Positions 18,770-33,119 of a DNA stretch of 64,000 nt are shown here, piece by piece. This DNA is from Coturnix japonica (taxonomy: Eukaryota; Chordata; Aves; Galliformes; Phasianidae), in NCBI RefSeq assembly GCF_001577835.2, contig NC_029516.1, positions 70,377,221 to 70,441,220 of the forward strand, read 5' to 3'. Within the stretch, counting starts at the first letter, position 1. The number at the start of each line of letters is the position of its first letter. The translations under genes were made by a program, and so were the position numbers. The notes under the pieces are model-generated. The model was not told the DNA's origin and did no database searches. It worked only from the letters and a program-made list of their open reading frames with translations.

Positions 18770-21268
18770 GCGGCCCAAGACAATTTATCTTCACTGACTG
18801 CAGCCCAGGCAAGCCAAAAGCTTTGACACCCATGAAATCTAGTGTCTGTTTGTCTGCTTTTACTTTTATTTCCCCCTAGTCTGGTACTTTATTATATCCC
18901 GTGGGCTTCAAGCATCTGATCAGTTGCAGGAGTATTTTCTCTGAATTCATTCATCTGAAATCCCTGTAGGAAATCCTTAACAAATGAAGCTGTATGCATC
19001 GTTACTGTCACGTTCTTTGATCTCTTGCCAGCAAAAGGCCTGTTACGGTCAGTCACACTGAAGCATGAGTCAAATGGAAAAAGACGTGAGCAGACAGCAG
19101 TGTATGACAGTTAGGCAATAGGGGCTCTGGTCAAGGGAAATACACTCACATCAGCAGGTAGTACCCAGCTCTCAGTACAAGCAACACATTATGTTTTCCT
19201 TGAAATGGAGAGCAGAGATAGCAAAGGTGATGATGTGATGCAGAGGAGGGGGTGGGAATAAAACATATTAAAACTTGCCATTTTTACTGCACATCTTATC
19301 AAAATTACAGTGAACTTATTACAAAAACTCTGTTAAAAGAGGCATATAATAGATATATTCTTGTGTTACTGGGTTTGGGAAGAAATCCAGCAGCGGGATT
19401 GCTCCCCTGTGGAGAACGACCGCCATCTTCTGTTAAATGTGAGCACAGCTCAAGAGTTGGCCGGCTGAGTTCAAAAGGAAAAAAGGGGTGGACACAATGC
19501 GGGAATGGTATGTTCCGAATGGAAACGTTAGCGAAGGCTTCCGAGAAATTTCTGGTCTTAAAAGGGTTAGACACGTTTTCAGCAAATGTCTCAGCTTGTT
19601 TCAGGACTTTACCGTGAAGTAAACAAGAGCCTCCCAGGAAATGTTCTGCAGCGTGATAGGGACGTCAGGCCTGAACTCCACAGATCAGCTGATGAAATAG
19701 GTCACACAAGCTGGATGTTTCACAAACAGTTATTATCATGTCAAGTACTGTGTAGCAGAAGAGACATAACCTTATATGTCGCTTATTTATTTTATTCAAG
19801 TTTATCATCTGTTACTGATGGAATTAGCGCATGACTAAGCAATTCAGGGGGAAAAAATGGTGAACTAGAGAAGTGAGACCTGCATTAAATTATTTACTTG
19901 GATACAAAATTTCTGTGACCAGACAAAGTCTGGGACGTGATCAAAGATCTTTTAGTTGTTCAATTCTGCCTTATGCTACCCCTGGAGATATCTTACCAAC
20001 ACTCCTTTCTAGATCCCTTGATGATTATAATCAGCATTTACATTCCTAAGCATATTTGGCAACTTGCTCCTTTCTCTCTTTTCTACAAAGTGGCTGTATT
20101 CTTCCATATTTCACAAGGAGTGTTGTGAACAACAACATATCTGTGGGGCTTGGGATACAATAGTAGGAAGAGCTGTGCCATCACTTCAGATAGATGTTCA
20201 GTCTGTGACCTGTGCATTCACATCAGCATTAACAGATAAAGTAACTATTAACTAAAGTATTAAAATAAAATAAATAACGACTGCTTATTGTTTTGTATTT
20301 GATGTTATTCTCCTTTTAATGTTTTCAGTTGCAGAACCTGGGGTACAGGCAACACCAATGTAATTCAGCTGTCACTTGGTCATGAGTATCCAATTTAGCC
20401 CATAACAGTGCTCATCCAAGCAGTTTGATGAATATTTATTCATGATTAATCATATCTCCATGGATCAGGAAAGACTCAAAAATTATTTATATCTGAGAAA
20501 TGGCTTAAATGTTTTAAATCATCTGATTTTGACACAGTGGTAGGAATAATTAATAAGTGATACAATATGAAGGCAAAACATAATTAAGCTTTATTTTAAT
20601 GATAGAGTTCTTTCTTCTCCTATTGTTTTATTTGTTATTGCACACATCATAGCTTCAATTCAAATACCAGAGCTTATAACTGCTATTTCAGAATTGCTAT
20701 ATATTAAATTCAAGAGTACTCCTATATATCCTGTAGAGCATGTAGGAAACTGTAAATACTACTATGCTCTCTCGCTTATGTGCAGATTGTGTACATGTAG
20801 CCTCCTTTAATTTACTGTGTATGGTTGGCGCTGTCCTGGAGTTTGGTTTTAATATTGGTTGTAAGACCTCTTCATATTGTTTTTCCTGCTCTGAAAACCT
20901 CTGCCATCCCCAGGAAATTTAGGCTGGCAGCAATCAGAATGAGGTAGCATTTCCCTGTGGGTATCCAGCACCAACCTGCAAGGCTCAGTACTTTGATCCT
21001 GCTGCCAGCTCATATGTGCAATCTGTGAATCTGGTAATGTGTATGTATAATAAGTGGATCCAGGGATTGCCAGTGGTCAGTTATCTCAAGGTGTGAAAAA
21101 GAGCTATCCAAATACACTGCATATAGAGCCATCTGGAATTATAGTCTCTTTTTTTCCCCTTTCTCATTAGATTTAGGAGGTTAATCTGATGTTCCTAAAC
21201 CTGACCACAAGAACTACTCTCAGAATGTCACTATTCTATATTTTACTGCCATTCAGTAAATGTAAGCA
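18770..21268. other. Non-coding DNA downstream of TMEM52B
   Basis: No coding family was found. It may include the TMEM52B 3' UTR, but I cannot fix its end. A slightly CpG-richer stretch near 19380-19560 has no recognisable content. Confidence 0.4.
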
Positions 21269-24222
<2,954 letters not shown>

Positions 24223-24229
24223 CCTAAAA

Positions 24230-25845
24230 CAAAGCAGAAAAAGACTGAGTTATGCATCCCTATTGGGTGGATCTGTGGCCTTTTGCTGTCCCAAGCTACT
24301 CGATATCTTTCTTCCTTCCTAGCTTCTGTTCATCCTCTCCAGTCCACTGATTAGGAGAAGGAGCAGATTCCTTCTTGTGTGTTGAATCCCATCTCTTCTT
24401 CCCACATTAGTTCTTTCTGTCTGCCTCTGGGTCTGTCCCTGGTCTCTGCCCTTGAAGTTTTAGCTTTCCTCTTCTTGCTCTTTGTCACTGACGGCTCCTG
24501 TTTGTTTCTGCCTGTTTCCTTTGGTTATTTTCTTGGTATATTTTGTTCCCTCTTTTGAAGGGATCTCTAAAACCTTCCAGTCAGATCAGGAGAAAAGTGG
24601 TGGCCACGAGTTTGTTCTTTAGATGTTGAACTAGCACAGTGAAGGGCATCAAGAGATCACTGCAGACCTAACCCTGCCCCTCTATGAGCAGAAAGGGTCT
24701 GAGTTTGTTCATTCCAAATTACTCTTTTCCCCTCCCCCTACCCTGAGGGTGAGTGGGTTGAAGGTCATGTTTCTGACCTGTTTAATTGGAGGTCAGATTA
24801 TTCTCCCTCCTCCAAGACCTTTTCTGCCCCTTCACTCACGTTGTCCTAATTCTGTAGGTTCAATCTACCAAAACTGGCCATGTGATCAACATCTAGAGTA
24901 TGTTACAGGTGGGATATTCCTGCTGAAATGAAAGTGTTTGCAATATAATATGTAATTCTATACTGAATGATGTATGTACGCCCATATACAGTGCCTATTG
25001 TGTACTCAATTTTAAGGCTCCGCCACCAGTCTCCTTCTATGGTAGTCCTACAACAACCACTCTGCTCGCTTCTCTCTCATAGGTCCCAGACCTGAGTGTT
25101 CTGTGGGGTCAGACAAATCCCCTCAGATGCTGCACTATGTAGGGGACCCATGCTGATTCTCTTATCATGGATTCTATGTATATAACCAGCAGCCAATGAG
25201 AACATTCAATTCAACAATCCAATAGGTCTCTTTCATTTATAGAACTGTTCTGTATTTCTGTTACTTCTCATGATTACTCAGAATAGTGCTTTTTAAAACA
25301 TGTGTTCTCTTTCTCTTTTGAATAGCTAAGATAAAAAAAAAATGCTCTTTAATAGTGTGTTACTATTCATGTTTGGGAGCTGCCTGAGACTGGTGTATAT
25401 GTTAAAGGCAGGATAGCATCTACAGAGACATGTTGCTTAACATTGCAATCACTTTAATCTAGTGAATCATTAGCCGTGTTGATGCATTCTAGAGTTGCAG
25501 AGCAGAACCAATGGGTTCACGAATGTTACATATTCTCACAAGGAGGCTAAAAACCATTTACCATTCTCTATTTATAAAAGTAGTGGTGCAGTGTAAACAT
25601 GCATTAGCACGAGTTGGGTTATTTTATTTTCTTTTTCTTTTTTTCACACTCTCATTTCTTTTTGTTTCAAAACTATACTGAAAGATTTCTGTGTTTTGGT
25701 AGGTAGATAAGAAACAGAAGCATGAGTGATTGGCTTTGTATCGATGTGGCATATGGATAATTTTCTTTTATCTCCTTCTTCTTAAATTCTCTTGTGTAGC
25801 ATAGGAATTCCAGGAGAAAATATTTCTGCCCTTAAAAGAGGAGTT
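24230..25845. other. Intergenic DNA upstream of TMEM52B, nothing firm
   Basis: The TMEM52B promoter or signal-peptide exon may lie here, but I could not identify it. No repeat or gene is named. Confidence 0.4.
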
Positions 25846-25847
25846 GG

Positions 25848-25906
25848 AGACAGATGGTCTTTAAGGTCTTTTTCAACTCAAACAATGTTTCTATGATTCT
25901 ATGACT
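25848..25906 (+). mobile_element. CR1 LINE 3' tail
   Basis: 'ggtctttaaggtctttttcaactcaaacaatg' followed by 'ttctatgattctatga'. A very short 5'-truncated insertion of about 60 bp. Confidence 0.85.
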
Positions 25907-25909
25907 TAT

Positions 25910-28555
25910 AAAAGAAAAAACAAACAAAAAAACCTGAATAATGTAAAATAGCTTTTCTTGTATGTACAGCCTTTAAGACTGATGGGATTCAATGCAGAAA
26001 AGAAGTGCAGATTATCCATGTTTTTCGGGGGATTGTTCTCATGATTCAACAGATTGCCATGAGTTTTTTTAGCTGAAAATCAGAGTTTCAAATGCTAGAA
26101 AAACCAAATTGAAAAAATATCAGGTAAAATGATTAAGTAATTCTAAAGAAACAGTATCAGTGCAGTATGAAGTAACCCTTCCAAAAGCATAACTCAATCT
26201 TGTTAAGTTTTAGTGATGATTCTGTTTCTATTTATATGATATTGCCATTAATACTGTGCTTCCAGTAATTTATCTGCTGCCCTGCTAGCCTGCTATCCAA
26301 TGATTATTTAAATTTCTTCACTGTCTCTTGTTATTTTGCCTTGGTTATCTCTCTATTTTGTCTCTATTTTATATTGAAGTAAACTTTCTCTTCATATTTT
26401 CCCTTACTGCCTTTCAAAAGGTTTTAAAAATGTGATCAGACTCCTACAGACCTGTTAAAACAAACCAAAATATCCCATCACTGAATTTTCACTGTTTTTT
26501 ACCATTGTTTAAAATCTAAGAGTCAATGCCATAGTAAGCTGTGTGATTTCCATGTATCCTTGGATACCGGTCTAAGCATGTTTGAGTGTGGTAAGAATAT
26601 GCTTGTGTCTTCTGTCAGCTATCATGTTCTGGTTTTACCAAGGAGTGAAAGAAAGGCTGTTCTTTTATTTATTAGGTAGTACGATCTTAAATGGGTATAA
26701 AACTTAAAGCACTGAAAACATGTCACTGTACTGCTCTTGTAGTTTGTTGAGAAATTAATGCTTACTCTTCTATGGAGTGTTACATTATAAAGCCAGCTTG
26801 ATTAGTCATACCAGATACTTCCCCAGAGGCATTTAGAAATGTAAAATGTAGAACACATCTGGGACTCACAAGGCCCACCCTGATACTTTTGAAGGCGTGG
26901 CAAGTCATTACCAAGACTTTTTTAATATTTTATGTTGAATAATGATAATCTGAAAGGATTCTGTTTTTTGCAAAGCAAAAATAGATCTTTATTGAATGAA
27001 CTATGTGCAAAGAAGCAGAACACTTCTATATTTCATCCTCGTTGCATAAGAGTTATTGTGAGAAGGTATGACAGAAGATCCACAAGCATCATCTTATGGA
27101 AGAAAAAGCAAGACACTCCTGGAAATTAGCATTTATTGGTCTATTTGTGTCTGCCCAGATAATGGAGTCTAAGTCACTGTGCCTATTTTTTCCACTTTAA
27201 GATAAGTCTGGGACTCTATGCTAGTTGGTGCTCTCCTTTTGTCCCAGAAATTCACACACAGCTGGTGAGACCAGTATTTATGCTGATGCAGTAGTGTCAT
27301 GTACAATAAATGAGAAACTAGTTAAGTTTTTCCACCATACATCCATGTACCTGAAGTTTGAAAGTACATGGAGCAGCTGTGACTCTGCCTTGGATGCAGT
27401 GGCAACCCTAGCAAATGATATTCTGCTCTGCTTCACTAATCATTCTTGCTAGAAGGAAGGAATTATCACATGTCACGTGTAACTGAGCCTAGATTGCTGC
27501 TGGGCCTGAGCCAGCCTAGGAGCACAGTGTTGTTCTCTGGTATTTAAATTTTCCACCTGACTCCCCATTAGTTCACTTGATTTTTTCAGTTCACTGCCTT
27601 TTACAGTGCAGACATACTTGGAACAACAGTTGAGAAACCTGGATTTGTTCATGTCCCAGTAATGGACAGTGGCTGTGACAAGACCATGAGCTACCCCTTC
27701 AGGACAAGCAGGATGTACCCATAAGCAATAAGCAAAGGGGATAAGAATAGTTTCCACTTCATTTTACTTTCAGTCCTCCTTGTCATCTTAGAAAGCGAGA
27801 CTGGGAAACCATTCTTGCTTGATTTTCTGAACATTAATCACTGCAGAATAAAGCCAGGAAGCAAATGACTCTGCTACTGAAAAACACCAAATAGTTGTTT
27901 AGATGTAACCTAAAAGTAACAGCAAGAATAAAACAGAACAAGGCAATTCACCTAACCATTAAGATACGAGGATAGAGATGGTAATTGAGAAAAATACATA
28001 ACAAATTGCCCTAATATATTACCATCACCCAGATTCAGTCACTGGGGAGCCCTGGTAGCAGCGAGGATTTGGAGAGCTTTTCCCAGCAACTGAGAGTGCG
28101 TCCATGCATAGATGAGCTCCTCGTTGCAACCAGGGCATTAATCATCAGAAGACAGATTTTCCTTGAAATCACCAAAATGAGCACAACAGTCCTTTCAGAA
28201 TTGAAATGTCAGAATCAAATTCAATAGAAACTTTTGTCTTAAATGGTCCTGTCCTAACCTTAAACTTTTTCAGCCATGTCTTAGTAAATATGATTTGATT
28301 TGCCCTCACTTAGCATAAACCAGATTAACACTATTGAACTGGTTTACAGTGATAAAAACACAAGGATTTTTATCTGATCACATAAAGAGAAAACAAAGTC
28401 CTTAATATTAAATCCTCATAAATCCTCATAAATCCTCATAACTTACGTTGACCTCCCCTTGTAACTTTCCTCAGTGCATTCTTGATGCGAAGGAAGAAAA
28501 GGACGAGTTAATACAGGCTCAAATAGGATGCTTAAAGCAAAATGTTGAAATTTGC
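25910..28555. other. AT-rich intergenic DNA, nothing recognised
   Basis: No lectin-like, tRNA or other conserved exon could be seen on either strand. Confidence 0.4.
28411..28440. repeat. 10-bp tandem repeat, three perfect copies
   Basis: Unit AATCCTCATA repeated exactly three times. Confidence 0.95.
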
Positions 28556-28559
28556 TGAG

Positions 28560-31090
28560 GCAGAATAGGGGTGTCAGAGTCTTTCTGAGAACTGGTCCCA
28601 CCAAGAGCCCTTGATAAATTTGGAGGTGGGGCCCAAGAAAAATGATGTATTTTCAGTAGATAACAGGGCAGCTAAGTCATCTTTAGCTTATAATATTGGC
28701 ACTAAATTTGCCTGGAAATACCTTAAGAATAACAGAGTAGAAGGATCTGGGATGATAGTTTCACTTTCTGGGGCTGCTGAATTAAAGTGGGAAGATAAAA
28801 TAGTCACAGGGCAATTGTTATATGTGCCAGAAGCAGGGACCAATTTATTGGGGAGAGATTTAATAGTTAAATTAGGATTGCAGTTGAAAACTTGTGAAAC
28901 AGGAATAAGGGTTTCAATAAATTTATTAATGGATTATGACAAAGAAATAGATCCAAAGGTGTGGGTGGGAGAAGGAAACTAGAATGGACTTATAACTGCT
29001 CTCTTAAAAATAACTGTTTGGGATGGGAGTGAAGCAGTGAAATAGCAACAATATCCCATACCTTTAGAAGGGTCTAAAAGCTGTGGTACAAACACTACTG
29101 AAGGATGGTCGTTTGGAGCCTTGTGCGTTGAAATGTAACACTCCAATTTTGCCAGTGTGGAAGGCAGAGGGCATGTCCAGGCCAGCACATCAAAGAAAAA
29201 CATAAGATAGTCCTCAAGTGCCACCCCGTGGTTCACAATCCCTGTACTCTCAAAATTCTACACGAACGTAAGTAGACCCCAAGGGTCTCTCCCTACCAGT
29301 ACAGTTCAAAGTCTGCCCTCTAAAGGTCTGGGAGGTTTCCTCCTGACTTCACCAAGGATAGAGAACTCTACCATGTCATGGTCACTCTGTCCAACACAGC
29401 TCCCAGCCTTTGTGTCTCCCACCAGTCCTCCTCTGTTTGTGAACAGCAGGTCTAGCAAGGTACCCCCCCTGGTAGGTTCTCTAACCAGCTGCATCAGGAA
29501 CTTAATTTCCACTCTAGAAACTTCCCAGGCTGCTGTTTCTGTGCTGTATTGTGTTTCCAGCATTTATCAGGGAAGTTGAAGTCCCCCATGAGAACAAGGG
29601 CTAGCAATCACACAACTTCTGCCAGCTGCTCATAGAATGCCTCATCTGTCTCTTCATCCTGGTTAGGTGGTCTATAACAGACCCCCACCAGGATGTCAGC
29701 CTTGTTGGCCTTCCCCCTGATCCTTACCCACAGAGATTCAACCTTATCATTCCCCAAGCTCAACAACATCAGAACCTTCTTCTGACATTGAAAGCCATGT
29801 CACCATTCCTCCTTCCTCCTTGCATATTCCTTCTGAAGAGCTTATAGCCATCCATTGCAGCACTCCAGTTGTGGGAGTGATCCCACCATGTTTCTGTAAT
29901 GGCAACTAAGTCATAGTTTGCCTGCTGCACAATGGCTTCCAGCTCCTCCTGTTTGTTGCCTGTGGTGTTTGTACTGGTGTTGATACACTTCAGCTGGGCC
30001 CCTTGCTTTACCCCCAGTCCCATCATCATTCCTCTAGGTTCATCCCTAGTGGGGTTGTTTTTATCCCTTCCCCCCTTCATATCTAGCTTAAAGCCTTCTC
30101 AACGAATCCTACTAGCTCCTGGGTTAAGAACCATTTCCCTCCTTAAGACAGGTGAGACCCATTTGCAGCCATTTGAAGATAGAAAAAAATCACAGATTTT
30201 TTGATAGTTTGGGTTGTTTGTGACTGGAAGGGTCATTACATGGCTGTAGTCTCAAGCTCACATTAATTAAACTGGACATGTAGGAATATGTCCCAGCAAC
30301 AGAGACCTGAATTTGTCTACTGTGGTTATGCATGGGACCAAAATGTATTCAGAACAGGAATGGGCTTGGGATGATACTTCTCAGACAGCCAAATTCATGC
30401 TCTATCAGGAGACAAAATACAAATTGGCTGCCAAGTAATTAACGGATCTGCCTATTGTAGATCCACTGAAACTGAAGCTCTTATACTAATGGTATTAGAT
30501 GTGAAAATCCCAAGAATTGAGATTTCTACCGGTGTATATTGGAATGAAACACATGATGGTGGAGAAACTGTTACAAGGACTTGGAGCAGTTGTTGAAATA
30601 ATCTAGAGAAAAATAGACAAGGAACTCTGATCATAGTGCACAGTGTCATAGAACGAATGAAGAAAGATGGAGAACACTAGTGGTGGGATACCTTTTTGGA
30701 ATGGTTGCCCACTGCAACAGGGCTTTTCAACAGGATGCTCCATCCTGTTGTGGTTATTCTTATTTTGTATATAAGCTGCTTGTTCTTGATAAGAGAGAGC
30801 CTTATATAGAGTGTCCTCCTATCTCCTTTGAAAAATGAAAAACAACAGATGGGTGATAGACCGTATATGGAATCACACCTTAGCAACCGCGTCGAGTAGG
30901 TTGTGTGCCTGAGATGCTCAGTGAGTGCAAGGAGGAAGGCTATATAATGGTACGGATTTCATTGGCAAAGCCTACAGTTTCTCCTTTGCCACAAGAGGGC
31001 GCGAGTCCGCCATTCCAATTGTGAATAAACTTTGCTGGTTTACTAACATCCTTGCCTGACTGAAAATGGTTGATTTTTAGTGTTTCTCAC
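28560..31090 (+). mobile_element. Endogenous retrovirus fossil with protease, env and 3' LTR pieces
   Basis: Gamma-type avian ERV remnant in plus orientation. Around 28611-28980 a retroviral aspartic protease region is visible (VPEAGTNLLGRDL). Around 30220-30800 there is env-like sequence ending in a hydrophobic span of the transmembrane subunit (HPVVVILIL). An LTR-like stretch follows at about 30860-31090, with a TATA motif near 30942 and an AATAAA near 31023. The element is broken, with multiple breaks, and large parts of pol are missing. A CR1 piece (29280-30130, minus) sits inside it. The 5' LTR was not recognised. Age: old enough to have been invaded, but still readable. Confidence 0.7.
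29280..30130 (-). mobile_element. CR1 LINE 5' part of ORF2 (endonuclease domain)
   Basis: The minus strand encodes the CR1 endonuclease: AQLKCINTSTNTTGNKQEEL, AIVQQANYDLVAITETWWDH, SHNWSAAMDGYKLFRR, then TLLDLLFTNR and GSCVGQSDHDMVEF. Several frames are needed, so it is inactive. Unusually, this is the 5' region of the LINE with no 3' end attached. Ordinary 5' truncation cannot make such a copy. It lies in the middle of the retroviral fossil. Confidence 0.92.
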
Positions 31091-31129
31091 AGGGCTCTGC
31101 CTGCGTGGTAGCTGCCCCGCATCTATGCT

Positions 31130-31366
31130 GATGATTGTTTGAATACAGCAAGAACCTAAGGAGGAAGTTTTTCACACAGAGAGTGGTGATGCACTGGAAC
31201 AGGTTGCCCAAGGAGGTTGCCCCATCCCTGAAGGCATTCAGGGCCAGGCTGGATGTGGCTCTGGGCAGCCTGGTCTGGTGGTTGGTGACCCTGCACATAG
31301 CAGGAGGGTTGAAACTCGATGATTATTGTGGTCCTTTTCAACGCAGGCCATTTTATGACTCTAAGG
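31130..31366 (+). mobile_element. CR1 LINE 3' end
   Basis: Plus-strand CR1: FTQRVVMHWNRLPKEVAPSL at the end of ORF2, then 'ggccaggctggatgtggctctgggcagcctggtctggtgg' in pieces, to 'ccattttatgactct'. About 235 bp, quite well preserved. It follows the ERV LTR remnant closely. Confidence 0.93.
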
Positions 31367-31594
31367 CACCTGTCTAACTCTTCGGCAGTCTTTAATAGAG
31401 GACAAAGCATGAAAGCTTTTTTTCTATTGAAGTCGGATCATCTAGTGACTGTAGCACTTTCAACATTAAATAAAACAAATCACATTAGAACCGATTCCAG
31501 ACTTCAGAGTCTGAATCCAAAGCCACTTGTCTTTTTTCTACAGAAATTTAAGGCAACACTTTATTTTCACATTCTTGCATGCTTATTCTTGTCA

Positions 31595-31618
31595 GAAACA
31601 AACAAACAAACAAACAAA
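31595..31618. repeat. (AAAC)n microsatellite
   Basis: About five copies of the unit AAAC/CAAA. Confidence 0.9.
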
Positions 31619-32084
31619 GCAATGAAATAGCACACAGAAATAAACATTAATCTTACAGCTACATCTTTTTCTCATTTACTGAAGTAGACAGGAGATACCA
31701 TTTCTATTGCCACTGAATAGCATGGCACAGCAAGTTCAAAGAGCAAGTGCCAGTCACACCCTTCAGATATAAACTTTCTATTGCAGTAGCAATGAATACT
31801 AGATAGTTCAGCTGGTATCTCATAGAACAGAATAATAGAACAGCATTGTTCTGAAAACCTCCAGTATCCATATATTAGGACTTGGCTGTACTGAGTACTG
31901 TGAATTAATTCAGATCATAGACATCTTTCAGCATGCTAAGTAGAGGCCTGGTGGTTTGGGTTGTTTTTGAAGGAACTGCTTCAGTCTTTGAGATCATTTT
32001 CAAAGGAAATTATTATTATTAAAAACGGAATTGTATTTAACTTATTTTAAGGAAGGTCTCTGAGTACTATTGCACTCCCGCACT

Positions 32085-32116
32085 CCCCCCCCCCCCCACA
32101 CACACACATATATATA
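32085..32116. repeat. Poly-C / (CA)n / (TA)n compound run
   Basis: Twelve or more C, then CA repeats, then TATATATA in direct succession. Confidence 0.9.
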
Positions 32117-33119
32117 AGGAATGTTTCATGTATGATGTAAAACATTCATCCATTATTTCCATACACAAATTTCGAAGAACTCATGCCATGAATCTCCACC
32201 CAGAAATCTAGAGGAATTGTTTTGTTCCAGGAAGTGTGACAAATACTTTAATAGTATATGACACACATTATGTGTCTTGTGCTTAGAGATCCCAAACAGT
32301 GTGGATACAACCAAAGAACATAGATAAGATTTGTGGCAACAGACACTGCACCAGCTTGAGTACTCATTGAGGTTATCTGTGAATAAAGCATGTCATTGTT
32401 ATCCTTACTACTATTTGCACAGCAATTATATTTATTATAGCACTGCAGTTTCATTTAGGTAATATTTTAATCTGCGTATGACATTTGACTCTAATTTTCG
32501 AAGATATTTCTTCCATGGATTTCCTGTACTCTTCCAAAAATGTCCTTTTGTTTCTATAGATATTAATGCATATGCAAAAAGAGTTTTATGAGTAAATAGA
32601 ACCTTGTGTTCATTCTGTATTTCTATACCTCAAAGAAGGGAAGAACCGGAAGAACTGATTTAGGAACAAGGGCATGATTTGGCAAACTAATCTATAACGG
32701 GGTTATGTAATTAGTGTGTACAGTAATTCAGTGGGTAAAATCATCAAGGATGTAGATGGAGTGGTTTAGGTGCTGAGGAAAGGAGAAATTCTAACAGAAG
32801 CACAAGAAGTATATGGCCCTGTGAGTATGTGTAGTTGTTCTTCTAGGGATTCATGTAAGAATTACCACTTGACTGTTGCTAACCCTTTAAAGTTGCTTCC
32901 TAGGCTTGTAGCTTGTAGCTTTGTAGTATTTTTCTCTCATTTATGAGCCTAGGTGCTGGCAAAGAGGAAGTTTAATCTCTATTGACCTGTCTATTTGAAT
33001 TAACCTTCTGAGAAAGCTGAATGATAAACAAACAACAATAAAACTACATTGAAAACACCTCATTCCTAGAAACGGTATCTAGCAGTGACAGAATCCATGT
33101 TCCTTCTCACAGTGCTTCT

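Larger units (their letters stand above)
31367..33119. other. Downstream flank of the lectin gene
   Basis: This probably holds the lectin 3' UTR. The first clear minus-strand AATAAA after the stop is at 32431-32436, about 690 bp downstream. It also contains a poly-C/(CA)n/(TA)n run at 32085-32116 and an (AAAC)n run at 31595-31618. No coding family is recognised. Confidence 0.4.

Noticed and set aside
28411-28440. Possible CRISPR-like direct repeats
   Set aside because: Three contiguous 10-bp units without spacers in a vertebrate genome; an ordinary tandem repeat.
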